Of a stretch of 64,000 nucleotides of DNA, positions 26,077-34,070 are shown one piece after another. The notes under the pieces were generated by a model that was given only the letters and a program-made list of their open reading frames with translations, made no database searches and was not told the origin of the DNA. The translations under genes and the position numbers were made by a program. This stretch comes from Lachnospiraceae bacterium (GTDB lineage: Bacteria > Bacillota_A > Clostridia > Lachnospirales > Lachnospiraceae). Location of the stretch: positions 1 to 64,000 of the forward strand of contig JAEEWS010000003.1 of assembly GCA_016287765.1 (NCBI GenBank). The letters run 5' to 3'. Each line of letters opens with the position of its first letter. Positions within the stretch are counted from its first letter, which is position 1.

Positions 26077-27253
26077 TTTTTATATGAAAAGAAACCGAAA
26101 GGACCATGCCTATCTCGCACAGCAAAAGTACCAGCGAAGTACCGCCGTAGCTTATAAAAGGCAAAGCAACACCTGTGGCCGGTATGGTATTGGTCACAAC
26201 AGCAACGTTCATAAGAAGCTGGATGGATAGATGAGCCATAACCCCCACACAAAGTAAACTTCCGAAAAGATCCGGCGCATTATATGCTACGGTATATATC
26301 CTCCATATCAAAAGTACAAAGAGGAGGATCATGCATACAGCACCTATGATTCCCAACTCTTCACATATGATGGAAAAGATCATATCATTGTGAGATTCCG
26401 GAACATAGCCCAGTTTCATGGAGCTTTCTCCCAGACCTTTGCCTGTAAGTCCGCCCGATGAAATGGCATATAAACTTCTTCTTATCTGATAGCCGTAGGC
26501 AGAATCCACATCCAGCCAGCCTTTTATCCTGGAACTTCTGAAACTGTCTCCGAAGAAGATATAAGCTGCTGCCGCTCCTCCCGCAAGTACTCCCGCAAGG
26601 ATAAAGTACCACCATTTTTTACTGGTAACAAAACAGATGATAAATACTATGCCCATAAGCACAATGGCTGTACTTAAATCTTCTTTTCCAACCAGTAATA
26701 TGGGAACGGAAAGATAAAGAAGTACCCTGAAGAAACCTGTGGGCCGGTTCAATCTTTTGGGTGATGCATAGGCTATAAATGCCGTAAAAATGATGACGCA
26801 GATCTTTGTCACTTCGGAAGGCTGAAAACTGCCGATCTTTGGAATATCCAGCCATCTTTTGGCACCGTATATATCTTCTCCGAAAATAAGTACCGCGATC
26901 TGAAGCCCTATGCAGATCAGATAAAGTCCGTATATGGGTCTTATCTTTAAAATACTCAATTTATCAATATAGACCTTATAATCAATAAAGGAGACCACCA
27001 GCATGGCTATAACACCTATGACAGCATATGAAGCCTGCCTTTTAAGATAAAAAGTGGCATATCCGAATTTCTGGGTAGATGTATAGGAGCTTGTGGAGTA
27101 CAAAAACACAAGGCCTATTGCGACCATAAAAACAGTAAGTATCAAAAGTCCGTAATCATAGGCTCTGTATACCTTTCTTCTTACTGTTGTATCAGCGGTA
27201 ACCAACTCACTGATATTTTCATTCGATTTTACAGCTTCACCTTGAAAAGACAT
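26066..27253 (-). CDS. ftsW: SEDS peptidoglycan glycosyltransferase FtsW
   Basis: FtsW polymerises lipid II into glycan strands at the septum with its partner FtsI. The protein has about ten helices and SEDS motifs: KRWLDIPKIGSFQPSEVTK, ESHNDMIFSIICEELG, and a C-terminal PFISYGGTSLV. The start is probably the ATG at 27253 (MSFQGEAVKSNE), with AAGGCG nine bases upstream, giving 395 residues and a 17-bp overlap with ftsI; an ATG at 27283 is also in frame. Assignment to FtsW rather than RodA rests on its position next to ftsI, ftsL and ftsQ. Confidence 0.93.
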   Translation of the reverse strand: MSFQGEAVKSNENISELVTADTTVRRKVYRAYDYGLLILTVFMVAIGLVFLYSTSSYTSTQKFGYATFYLKRQASYAVIGVIAMLVVSFIDYKVYIDKLSILKIRPIYGLYLICIGLQIAVLIFGEDIYGAKRWLDIPKIGSFQPSEVTKICVIIFTAFIAYASPKRLNRPTGFFRVLLYLSVPILLVGKEDLSTAIVLMGIVFIICFVTSKKWWYFILAGVLAGGAAAAYIFFGDSFRSSRIKGWLDVDSAYGYQIRRSLYAISSGGLTGKGLGESSMKLGYVPESHNDMIFSIICEELGIIGAVCMILLFVLLIWRIYTVAYNAPDLFGSLLCVGVMAHLSIQLLMNVAVVTNTIPATGVALPFISYGGTSLVLLLCEIGMVLSVSFHIKNVE

Positions 27254-29165
27254 TTGCTTCGCCTTCATCATTTGCCGGATCATAGGTTGTATTGTCAGGA
27301 TCTATTCTGATCTCGTCTTCTTTAATAACCTTAAGCTTATAATTGATCTCGCCTTCCGGGTATATCCTTAAGTAAGGCAGGATCTCTTCCGCAATATCTT
27401 TGAATATGGACATGGCTGTGGCACATTTTGATGCTTTTGCATTGTCATGACACTCATCCACTACCACGTAAATGACCACATCTTTTTCTTCGGTCTCAAC
27501 GAATCCCAAAAAAGAAACCAGATATTTTTCTGCATCTCGGGGAAGTTTCTGGCTGGTACCGGTCTTTCCTCCGATAAGATATCCCTTTATATCGGCTTTT
27601 ACACCCGTACCTCCCGAAACCGTTAGATACAGAGTTTCTTTAATATATTCTCCCGTAGTATCGGATATGGTCTTTTCAACAGTCACTGATCCGTTACGTT
27701 TTACCACGGATCCGTCTGAGGATCTGATGCTTTTTACCACGTGGGGTTCATAATATACTCCACCGTTTATAAGCGAGCTGAAGGCAGAAGCCATCTGAAC
27801 CATTGTGGCGGTAAAACCCTGGCCGAAGGAACTGGTTGCAAGCTCCGTTTCATTTAAGGCACTGACCGGAAAGCACTGACCGGAAGCTTCACCGGGCAGA
27901 TCTATGCCCGTAAGCTGACCTATACCGAATTTTTTTTGATATTTGGCAAATACATCTCTGCCTTCTGCCTTTGCTATCTGCATAAGAGCATCATTACAGG
28001 AAAACATGACGGACTGGGCAAGGGAGATGGTGCCGTGTCCGTGTATATTTGAACACTTGATCCTGACATCGGCAGGGAAATCTTCACCGCCGTCGCACAC
28101 CCAGGTGCTGTCCTTTTTTATACAATCCTCTTCCAATGCCGCAGCTACGGTAAAGGGCTTGTATATGGATCCGGGTTCATATGCATCGCTGATGCAAAAA
28201 TTCCTCCACATGTTATACAAGGCATTGACCTGTTCTTCATCACTCATGGCTTCGATCTCTTCCCGGGAATAAGAGCGGGAAAGATCTCTGGGATGATTGG
28301 GATCATAGCTGTAATTGGACTGCATGGCGTAGATCTCTCCCGAATCCGCATCCATTACAATAACTCCGGCATTATTGGCTCCGAAGGTATCGAGGAACTG
28401 CTGGGTATAGTATTCCGTAACTCTTTGAATATTAACATCTATGGAAGACACTATGTCAGCACCGTCAACCGGCTCTTTAACAGTGTTGACGATATTTAAG
28501 GTTCCGTCGTAATAACCGTAATTTCTTCCGTCTGTTCCCTTAAGTTCATCGTTGTAATACTGTTCAAGTCCGTAGGCTCCCTCGCCGTCCGCATCCATAA
28601 AGCCTATAACGTGGGAAGCAAGTGTACCGTAGGGATAGACCCTCTTATAATTTTCCTCGAACCAGACTCCTTTAACGTTCTTACCGTCTTTTCCAAGGGA
28701 TTCCACATAATCCGTAAAAGCGCATTTTTCCGCATAGGATATCTGCTTTTTTAAAATTACGTATGAAGATTGGGATTTGGTACTGAGAATATTTCTAAGC
28801 TCCGCATCATCAAGACCGTAGACGTTTTCAAGAGCCTTCAGACAACTTTCGGTATATACTTCCTTATCCAGAGCCACTTTGGGATCCAGTATAAGATTAT
28901 ATACTATTTCACCGGTGGCAAGAAGGTTACCGTTTCTGTCAAGAATATTGCCACGCTTGCAGGGAACCACAGAAGTAACATAACTTTGAAGTTCCAGAGC
29001 GCCTTTTTTATATTTATCCTGGTTATTGATGAAAACTATCCTGGCAATGAGCCCCACCAATAAAACCAGTATAACGCAAAAAACAAGCAAAAGTTTTGCT
29101 TGCATTTTTTGTGTTATCTTTTTTTCTTTTTTTGTTCTTTTGGGTCTAACTCTTACATCATTCAT
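27237..29165 (-). CDS. ftsI: Class B penicillin-binding protein FtsI (PBP2B/SpoVD-like)
   Basis: A septal D,D-transpeptidase of 642 residues. A basic N-terminus and one membrane anchor (LLLVFCVILVLLVGLIARI) are followed by the dimerisation domain (RGNILDRNGNLLA, HVIGFMDADGEGAYGLEQYY) and the transpeptidase domain with SxxK in EPGSIYKPFT (about residue 332), SxN as FSCNDAL (about 390) and KTG in GGKTGTSQ (about 533). There is no C-terminal PASTA repeat, unlike SpoVD and PBP2x. It lies between ftsL and ftsW, the standard position, though murE, normally next, is absent. Confidence 0.95.
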   Translation of the reverse strand: MNDVRVRPKRTKKEKKITQKMQAKLLLVFCVILVLLVGLIARIVFINNQDKYKKGALELQSYVTSVVPCKRGNILDRNGNLLATGEIVYNLILDPKVALDKEVYTESCLKALENVYGLDDAELRNILSTKSQSSYVILKKQISYAEKCAFTDYVESLGKDGKNVKGVWFEENYKRVYPYGTLASHVIGFMDADGEGAYGLEQYYNDELKGTDGRNYGYYDGTLNIVNTVKEPVDGADIVSSIDVNIQRVTEYYTQQFLDTFGANNAGVIVMDADSGEIYAMQSNYSYDPNHPRDLSRSYSREEIEAMSDEEQVNALYNMWRNFCISDAYEPGSIYKPFTVAAALEEDCIKKDSTWVCDGGEDFPADVRIKCSNIHGHGTISLAQSVMFSCNDALMQIAKAEGRDVFAKYQKKFGIGQLTGIDLPGEASGQCFPVSALNETELATSSFGQGFTATMVQMASAFSSLINGGVYYEPHVVKSIRSSDGSVVKRNGSVTVEKTISDTTGEYIKETLYLTVSGGTGVKADIKGYLIGGKTGTSQKLPRDAEKYLVSFLGFVETEEKDVVIYVVVDECHDNAKASKCATAMSIFKDIAEEILPYLRIYPEGEINYKLKVIKEDEIRIDPDNTTYDPANDEGEANVFSR

Positions 29166-29176
29166 AATATGCCGGT

Positions 29177-29701
29177 TCAGTTAACGGCGGCATAATCTCT
29201 GTAGTAGGAAGACTGCTGGTTTGTATAGAAATGAACTTCGTTCTTATTCGGATAAACCATTCCGAGAACGCCCACCGCAACATTATAAACATAGTCCAGA
29301 TCACTGCCCATTACATTGATGGAAGCTTCAAGAGCCTTATTCTCATTTTCTGTAACGGAAATGGTGTTTTCCAATACAGAGATCTGCTTTTCCAATTGTA
29401 CAATATCGGATTGGATTTGTAAATAATTAATGCATACGTAAAGAGTGATCATGATAGCAACCATAAGCACTGCCGCAAAGAAAAGATCAACCGCTCTTCC
29501 GATACCGGGGGCTTTTCTTACTTCATACTCAGGTTCAGGCTCATACCTTTTGATCTCATGTTCTCTCGGGATCCTGATGGGCTCTTTTGCAGGTGCATAT
29601 GTTTCAATGACTCTTGCAGCACTGCCGTCTTCAAAAGAAAGACCTGCATTTATCTGAGTGTATCTTTTGCTTTCTTCCGATTCGATCTTATAATTCTTCA
29701 T
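29177..29701 (-). CDS. ftsL: FtsL-like division protein
   Basis: A 174-residue bitopic protein: about 65 charged cytoplasmic residues, a transmembrane helix (AVDLFFAAVLMVAIMITLYV), then a leucine-zipper-like coiled coil (IVQLEKQISVLENTISVTEN) as in FtsL/DivIC. Sequence identity in this family is poor, so the call depends on topology and on its place between rsmH and ftsI, where ftsL belongs. The cytoplasmic region is longer than in most FtsL proteins. A small hairpin, CCCCTT/AAGGGG at 29714-29730, stands just ahead of its ribosome-binding site. Confidence 0.85.
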   Translation of the reverse strand: MKNYKIESEESKRYTQINAGLSFEDGSAARVIETYAPAKEPIRIPREHEIKRYEPEPEYEVRKAPGIGRAVDLFFAAVLMVAIMITLYVCINYLQIQSDIVQLEKQISVLENTISVTENENKALEASINVMGSDLDYVYNVAVGVLGMVYPNKNEVHFYTNQQSSYYRDYAAVN

Positions 29702-29713
29702 ATCTTCTCCCCG

Positions 29714-29730
29714 CCCCTTTTAAGAAGGGG
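29714..29730 (-). other. Short hairpin between rsmH and ftsL
   Basis: CCCCTT (29714-29719) and AAGGGG (29725-29730) pair around five bases directly after the rsmH stop codon. The ftsL ribosome-binding site (GGGGAGAAG) follows at once and could compete for pairing. No T-tract follows. Confidence 0.4.
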
Positions 29731-30666
29731 TTAAACTCTTTCAAATATCCTTAGTTTTGCACTTTTGGATCTGGAATTTTCTTCCAACTCAGCTTCCGAC
29801 GGAAGTATGGGTTTGTTTGTGATCACTTTTCCTTTACTGATCTTGCCGCACACACAGACCGGAAAACCCGGAGGACATGTGCAGGGATTTTCATTCTTTT
29901 TAAACGCCGACTTGACTATCCTGTCTTCAAGAGAGTGGAAGGTAATGATGCATATCCTGCCACCCGGTTCTAAAAGATCTATCATGCCGTCTATAGAGTC
30001 TTTAAGCACATCCAGTTCTCTGTTAAGTTCTATTCTGATAGCCTGAAAAGTTTTCTTTGCCGGATGTCCCGAAGCCATTCTTATCTTTGCCGGGATCGCC
30101 GCCTTAATGCACTCCACCAGCTGAAACGTGGTTTCGATCTCGCTGTCCTGCCTTCTTTTGACGATGTGCTTTGCAATGTTCTTGGCGAACTGGTCTTCTC
30201 CGTAATCTCTTATGATCCTGAAAAGTTCATTTTCCGAATAACCGTTAACAATATCTTTTGCGGTCCTTGATGACCTGTCGTCCATTCTCATATCCAGCGG
30301 TGCATCGTTGTGATAACTGAATCCTCTTTCTGCCGTATCAAGCTGGTAAGAAGAAACTCCCAGATCGAGAACAATGCCCGAAACCTTTTCAAAGCCTTCG
30401 TTCTTAACGATCTGAACCATGTTCTCATAGTTGTCTCTTACAATGCTCACATTGTTAAATTCATCAAGTCTTTCTCCGGCCGCTTTTATCGCGTCGGAAT
30501 CCTGATCGATCCCTATAAAATGTCCCGTATTACCAAGAAGCTTGCAGACTTCCTTTGCGTGTCCGGCTCCTCCAAGAGTTCCGTCCACGTATACACCGTT
30601 CTTTCTGACGTTGAGTCCTTCAATTGTTTCTTTCAGCATCACTGAATAATGCTTAAACTCTCCCAT
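29731..30666 (-). CDS. rsmH: 16S rRNA (cytosine1402-N4)-methyltransferase RsmH
   Basis: RsmH (formerly MraW) methylates N4 of C1402 in the ribosomal P site. The 311-residue protein has the SAM-binding [15 protein letters not shown] and [12 protein letters not shown], the [15 protein letters not shown] motif, and the C-terminal [12 protein letters not shown], all typical. A cysteine cluster [14 protein letters not shown] is the usual feature of Firmicutes members. It follows mraZ by 21 bp and begins the division cluster proper. Confidence 0.97.
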   Translation of the reverse strand: MGEFKHYSVMLKETIEGLNVRKNGVYVDGTLGGAGHAKEVCKLLGNTGHFIGIDQDSDAIKAAGERLDEFNNVSIVRDNYENMVQIVKNEGFEKVSGIVLDLGVSSYQLDTAERGFSYHNDAPLDMRMDDRSSRTAKDIVNGYSENELFRIIRDYGEDQFAKNIAKHIVKRRQDSEIETTFQLVECIKAAIPAKIRMASGHPAKKTFQAIRIELNRELDVLKDSIDGMIDLLEPGGRICIITFHSLEDRIVKSAFKKNENPCTCPPGFPVCVCGKISKGKVITNKPILPSEAELEENSRSKSAKLRIFERV

Positions 30667-30687
30667 CGGTCTCTCCTCGATCTTTTA

Positions 30688-31116
30688 TCAGAAACTGAGT
30701 CCAAACTCTGACATGTGATCAACCATATCATCCACTGAATCATAGGAATTGTTAGCCTCCCAGCGTTCCTTGCTCCAGATCTCGATCTTGTTTACCACGC
30801 CTACGGAAACTATGTCCTTAACGATCCCGGCATGTTCTCTGAGTTTCGCAGGGATCATCACTCTTCCCTGTTTGTCGCACTCGCATTCAACTGCACCGGC
30901 CATGAAGTATCTTTGCATCTGTCTTGCTTCTTTGGTGCCGGGAAGTCCTTTCAATTTCTCAACGAACTGTTCCCAGTCTGCCATAGGGTAAATGAAGAGA
31001 CATCCGTCGGTTCCGAGGGTAAGGACAAAATGTTCGCCAAGGGCTTCACGAAACTTGGTAGGCACGATGATCCTGCCTTTTTCATCCAATCCATGTTCGT
31101 ATTCTCCCATAAACAT
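30688..31116 (-). CDS. mraZ: Transcriptional regulator MraZ
   Basis: MraZ is a DNA-binding regulator of the division and cell-wall cluster, forming a ring of AbrB-like folds. The 142-residue protein has the two half-repeats: LDEKGRIIVPTKFREAL and CDKQGRVMIPAKLREHA. The start is taken at 31116 (MFMGEYEHGLDEKGR), nine bases after GGAGG; a longer frame upstream would run into the operator. Directly upstream lie five AAAGTGG-like boxes (31145-31192) matching known MraZ operators, so autoregulation is very likely. Confidence 0.96.
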   Translation of the reverse strand: MFMGEYEHGLDEKGRIIVPTKFREALGEHFVLTLGTDGCLFIYPMADWEQFVEKLKGLPGTKEARQMQRYFMAGAVECECDKQGRVMIPAKLREHAGIVKDIVSVGVVNKIEIWSKERWEANNSYDSVDDMVDHMSEFGLSF

Positions 31117-31144
31117 AGGCTTTGTCCTCCCTTCTTCAGATTCT

Positions 31145-31192
31145 CCACTTTGCACCACTTAATCACCCTTTTACACCATTTTACACCACTTT
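31145..31192 (-). promoter_or_regulatory. Array of five MraZ boxes
   Basis: On the minus strand five boxes occur in order: AAAGTGG (31192-31186), AAAATGG (31182-31176), AAAAGGG (31172-31166), AAGTGG (31160-31155) and AAAGTGG (31151-31145). Spacings of 10, 10, 11 and 10 bases place them on one DNA face. Similar AAAGTG repeats are the described MraZ target in mycoplasmas. They cover the -10 and early transcript of the mraZ promoter, so MraZ should repress. Confidence 0.75.
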
Positions 31193-31206
31193 CTTCTGAT
31201 TTTCAA
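31178..31206 (-). promoter_or_regulatory. Sigma-A promoter of the mraZ-fts cluster
   Basis: TTGAAA (31206-31201) and TAAAAT (31183-31178) are 17 bases apart, each five of six matches to consensus. Transcription would begin near 31171, leaving a leader of about 55 nt. The -10 overlaps MraZ box 2. Confidence 0.65.
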
Positions 31207-31250
31207 GTATTTTTAATAAAAAAAGCCTTAATTTTACAAATCTTTTTGCT

Positions 31251-31277
31251 AAAAAAAGCCCCTAAAATCAGGGCTTT
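31251..31277 (-). terminator. Second intrinsic terminator downstream of ychF
   Basis: AAAGCCC and GGGCTTT (7-bp perfect stem, nine-base loop) are followed on the minus strand by four more T residues. It backs up the terminator at 31340-31373 and isolates the mraZ promoter from ychF readthrough. The 276-base gap 31117-31392 is fully accounted for by the two terminators, the promoter and the MraZ boxes. Confidence 0.75.
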
Positions 31278-31339
31278 GAAGGTTTTTTATATATAAGTGG
31301 AGGGAAAAATGAGTTTTTTTATAAACCGTTTAAGAGCAT

Positions 31340-31373
31340 AAAAAAACGGCTCTCTATTTTAAGAGAACCGTTT
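31340..31373 (-). terminator. Intrinsic terminator of the recN-ychF run
   Basis: AAACGGTTCTCT pairs with AGAGAGCCGTTT (12 bp with one G-U pair) around six bases, followed on the minus strand by a run of seven T residues that begins in the stem. It starts 20 bases after the ychF stop. Confidence 0.85.
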
Positions 31374-31392
31374 AAAAAACTTATTCTTATGA

Positions 31393-32490
31393 TCATACAT
31401 TAAATCTGAAAAGAACCACATCTCCGTCCTGGATGACATAATCCTTTCCTTCCGAACGTACCAGTCCTTTTTCTTTTGCCACATTCATGCTGCCGCATTC
31501 CATGAGCTGATCGTAGGAAACGATCTCCGCACGAATGAACCCTCTTTCAAAGTCCGAATGGATCTTTCCCGCAGCCTGAGGAGCTTTGGTTCCTTTTTTA
31601 ATAGTCCATGCCCTGGATTCCTTGGGTCCTGCGGTAAGATAACTCATAAGGCCCAATGTATCATAGCTGGCAGCAATAAGCTTATCAAGACCGCTTTCTT
31701 TAATACCCAGATCTTCAAAGAACATTTCCTTATCCTCATCGCTGAGCTCGCTCATTTCCTGCTCGATCTGAGCGCTGATAACGAAAACTTTGGAATTTTC
31801 ATTTTCTGCGATCCTTCTGACCTGTGCTACATAAGGGTTTGATGCACCGTCATCCTTAAGATCGGTATCCTTCACGTTCGCCGCATAAATAACAGGCTTA
31901 GCTGTAAGAAGATTGTATTCCGCAAAAAACGCCTCTTCATCCTCATCGTTCAGAATAAAGGTCTTGGCCATCTTTCCATCTTCCAGATGCTTTTTAAGCC
32001 TTTCCAGCATATCGGTCTCTTTTCCCGCAGCCTTATCCATTTTAGCCATTCTGGCCACCTTGGAATATCTTCTTTCAAGAACTTCCAGATCGGAGAAGAT
32101 GAGTTCAAGATTGATGGTCTCAATGTCACGTCCGGGATCTACAGAGCCTTCAACGTGAATAACGTTGGAATCATCGAAGCATCTGACCACATGAACAATG
32201 GCATCAACCTCTCGTATATTGGCAAGAAACTGATTTCCCAGTCCTTCACCCTTGGAAGCCCCCTTTACAAGACCGGCTATATCAACAAATTCAACGATAG
32301 CGGGTGTTGTCTTTTCAGAATTGTAAAGTTTTGTAAGTTCATCAAGTCTCTTATCGGGTACAGCAACCACTCCCACGTTGGGATCAATGGTACAGAAAGG
32401 ATAGTTTGCGCTTTCCGCCCCCGCCTTTGTAAGGGAGTTGAACAATGTGCTTTTTCCCACGTTGGGGAGACCTACGATTCCTAATTTCAT
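31393..32490 (-). CDS. ychF: Ribosome-binding ATPase YchF
   Basis: YchF (OLA1 family) is an Obg-related P-loop protein that prefers ATP and binds ribosomes. The 365-residue product has GLPNVGKSTLFNSLTKAG, the switch II DIAGLVKGASKGEGLGNQF, a coiled-coil insertion (about 130-200) and a C-terminal TGS domain (TAGPKESRAWTIKKGTKAPQ). The specificity loop is NVKD rather than NKxD, as expected for YchF. It is last in the run before two terminators; a small stem-loop (32513-32534) lies just upstream of its ribosome-binding site. Confidence 0.97.
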   Translation of the reverse strand: MKLGIVGLPNVGKSTLFNSLTKAGAESANYPFCTIDPNVGVVAVPDKRLDELTKLYNSEKTTPAIVEFVDIAGLVKGASKGEGLGNQFLANIREVDAIVHVVRCFDDSNVIHVEGSVDPGRDIETINLELIFSDLEVLERRYSKVARMAKMDKAAGKETDMLERLKKHLEDGKMAKTFILNDEDEEAFFAEYNLLTAKPVIYAANVKDTDLKDDGASNPYVAQVRRIAENENSKVFVISAQIEQEMSELSDEDKEMFFEDLGIKESGLDKLIAASYDTLGLMSYLTAGPKESRAWTIKKGTKAPQAAGKIHSDFERGFIRAEIVSYDQLMECGSMNVAKEKGLVRSEGKDYVIQDGDVVLFRFNV

Positions 32491-32512
32491 TTCTTAAAAT
32501 ATCCTCCTTATA

Positions 32513-32534
32513 ATCCCGAAATCCAATACGGGAT
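32513..32534 (-). other. Short hairpin between rpe and ychF
   Basis: ATCCCG and CGGGAT pair around ten bases, a few nucleotides before the AAGGAGG of ychF. There is no T-tract, so it is not an ordinary terminator. Confidence 0.35.
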
Positions 32535-32553
32535 CTATTTCCTTATTTAACGA

Positions 32554-33201
32554 TCACATGATCTTTTTAAAGGCTTTGATGTTTTCCGTAATATCTCCGC
32601 CAAACACAGCAGTGCCGGCAACTATGGTGTCAACGCCGGATAAAAGGACTTCCTTAAGGTTGTTCAGATTTATACCCCCGTCCATTTCCAGACGGCAGGA
32701 AGGATTTACCTTTTCAATTTCTTTTTTGATCGTTACTGCTTTATCCAGAGATCCGGGAATGAATTTCTGTCCTCCGAATCCGGGATGAACACTCATTACC
32801 AGGACAAGATCCGCAAGTCCTATATACGGAAGTATCTCTTTTACATCGGTTTCGGGATTCAAAGTGACTCCCGCCTTCATCCCCGAAGCTTTGATCTCCT
32901 TCAGGGTTTCGGCAGTATCTTTACATGCTTCCACATGGACAGTAAGCAGATCGCTGCCGGCCTTTTTAAAATCATTTATGTATCTGCCGGGCTCAGTGAC
33001 CATGAGATGCGTATCAAAGAATAAGCCGCTTATTTTTCTGATACTTGAAATGACAGGCATGCCAAAGGATATGCTTGGAACAAACATTCCGTCCATAACA
33101 TCCACATGGAGCCATTTGATGTCATTTTTTTCTATCAGATCCAGCTGAGCCTTAAGACATCCGAAGTCAGCAGCCAGCATTGAAGGTGAAAGTATATTCA
33201 T
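32554..33201 (-). CDS. rpe: Ribulose-phosphate 3-epimerase
   Basis: Rpe interconverts ribulose-5-phosphate and xylulose-5-phosphate in the pentose phosphate pathway. The 215-residue TIM barrel has LSPSMLAADFGCL, the metal-binding WLHVDVMDGMFVPSISFG, FDTHLMVTEP, VMSVHPGFGGQKFI and LEMDGGINLNN, all in order. Its ATG overlaps the last base of rsgA (TAATG). In Bacillus rpe follows rsgA in the same way. Confidence 0.97.
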   Translation of the reverse strand: MNILSPSMLAADFGCLKAQLDLIEKNDIKWLHVDVMDGMFVPSISFGMPVISSIRKISGLFFDTHLMVTEPGRYINDFKKAGSDLLTVHVEACKDTAETLKEIKASGMKAGVTLNPETDVKEILPYIGLADLVLVMSVHPGFGGQKFIPGSLDKAVTIKKEIEKVNPSCRLEMDGGINLNNLKEVLLSGVDTIVAGTAVFGGDITENIKAFKKIM

Positions 33202-34070
33202 CAGTATTTCCTTCTGCTCTTGATCTCATTATAGAGCATTACATAATTATCATATCTGTTTTTAGACATTCCACCGGATCGGAGTTTTTCTTTAACAGCA
33301 CAATCCGGTTCATTTATATGGGAGCACCCGGTAAATCTGCATTTTCCCAGGCATTCCTTTATCTCCGGGTAAAAGAGCCCCAGCTCTCCCGCTTCTATTC
33401 CGAACAGATCAAAGGATGTAAAACCGGGAGTATCAAAAATATAAGAATCCTCATCAATACCCAGAAGCTCGGAATGGCGGGTGGTGTTTTTACCTCTCAT
33501 TATCTTTTCGGATAATGAACCGGTTTCCATCCTGTCTGCACCCGTCAGGAAGTTTACGATGGTAGATTTCCCCACTCCGGAAGGCCCCGCAAGCACAGTG
33601 ATCTCACCTTTAAGTCTTTCTTTGAGATCATCGGTCCCCGATCTCATTTTAGCGGAAATAAAACGGATTTCGTAGCCTGAGCCCGAAAATCCGTTTTTAA
33701 TGTTCTCTATTTCTTCTTCAGATGCAAGGTCCGATTTATTAAAAACCAATATTGCAGGCACTCCGGCCATTTCCATGTTTATGAGAAAACGGTCAGCCAG
33801 ATTCAGATTGGGTTTGGGAGCATTAACGGCAAATACAAGAACAGCCAGGGTGGCATTAGCCACCTCGGGTCTTATAAGAACGCTTTTCCTGTCCAGAACC
33901 TCACTTATAAGTCCCGACCCGTCAGCAAGACGTTCTGCCGTAACATTATCGCCAACCAGGGGTTTGATCCCGCTTTTTCTGAATATGCCCTTAGGCTTGC
34001 ATTCAAGGATCCCTTCATAGGTATCCACAAAATACAATCCGCCGATTCCTTTGATTATCCTTCCCTGCAC
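33201..34070 (-). CDS. rsgA: Small ribosomal subunit biogenesis GTPase RsgA
   Basis: RsgA is a circularly permuted GTPase that assists late 30S maturation. The 289-residue protein shows an N-terminal OB fold, then G4 (FNKSDL) before G1 (GPSGVGKSTIV) and G3 (DTPGF), the permuted order, and a C-terminal zinc finger CRFTGCSHINEPDCAVKEKL. It overlaps prkC and rpe by one base each. Normal length. Confidence 0.96.
   Translation of the reverse strand: MQGRIIKGIGGLYFVDTYEGILECKPKGIFRKSGIKPLVGDNVTAERLADGSGLISEVLDRKSVLIRPEVANATLAVLVFAVNAPKPNLNLADRFLINMEMAGVPAILVFNKSDLASEEEIENIKNGFSGSGYEIRFISAKMRSGTDDLKERLKGEITVLAGPSGVGKSTIVNFLTGADRMETGSLSEKIMRGKNTTRHSELLGIDEDSYIFDTPGFTSFDLFGIEAGELGLFYPEIKECLGKCRFTGCSHINEPDCAVKEKLRSGGMSKNRYDNYVMLYNEIKSRRKY

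Noticed and set aside
31309..31341. Ten-codon plus-strand frame (MSFFINRLRA) with GGAGGG before its ATG
   Set aside because: The GGAGGG arises between two minus-strand terminators, the frame is tiny, and I see no plus-strand promoter.
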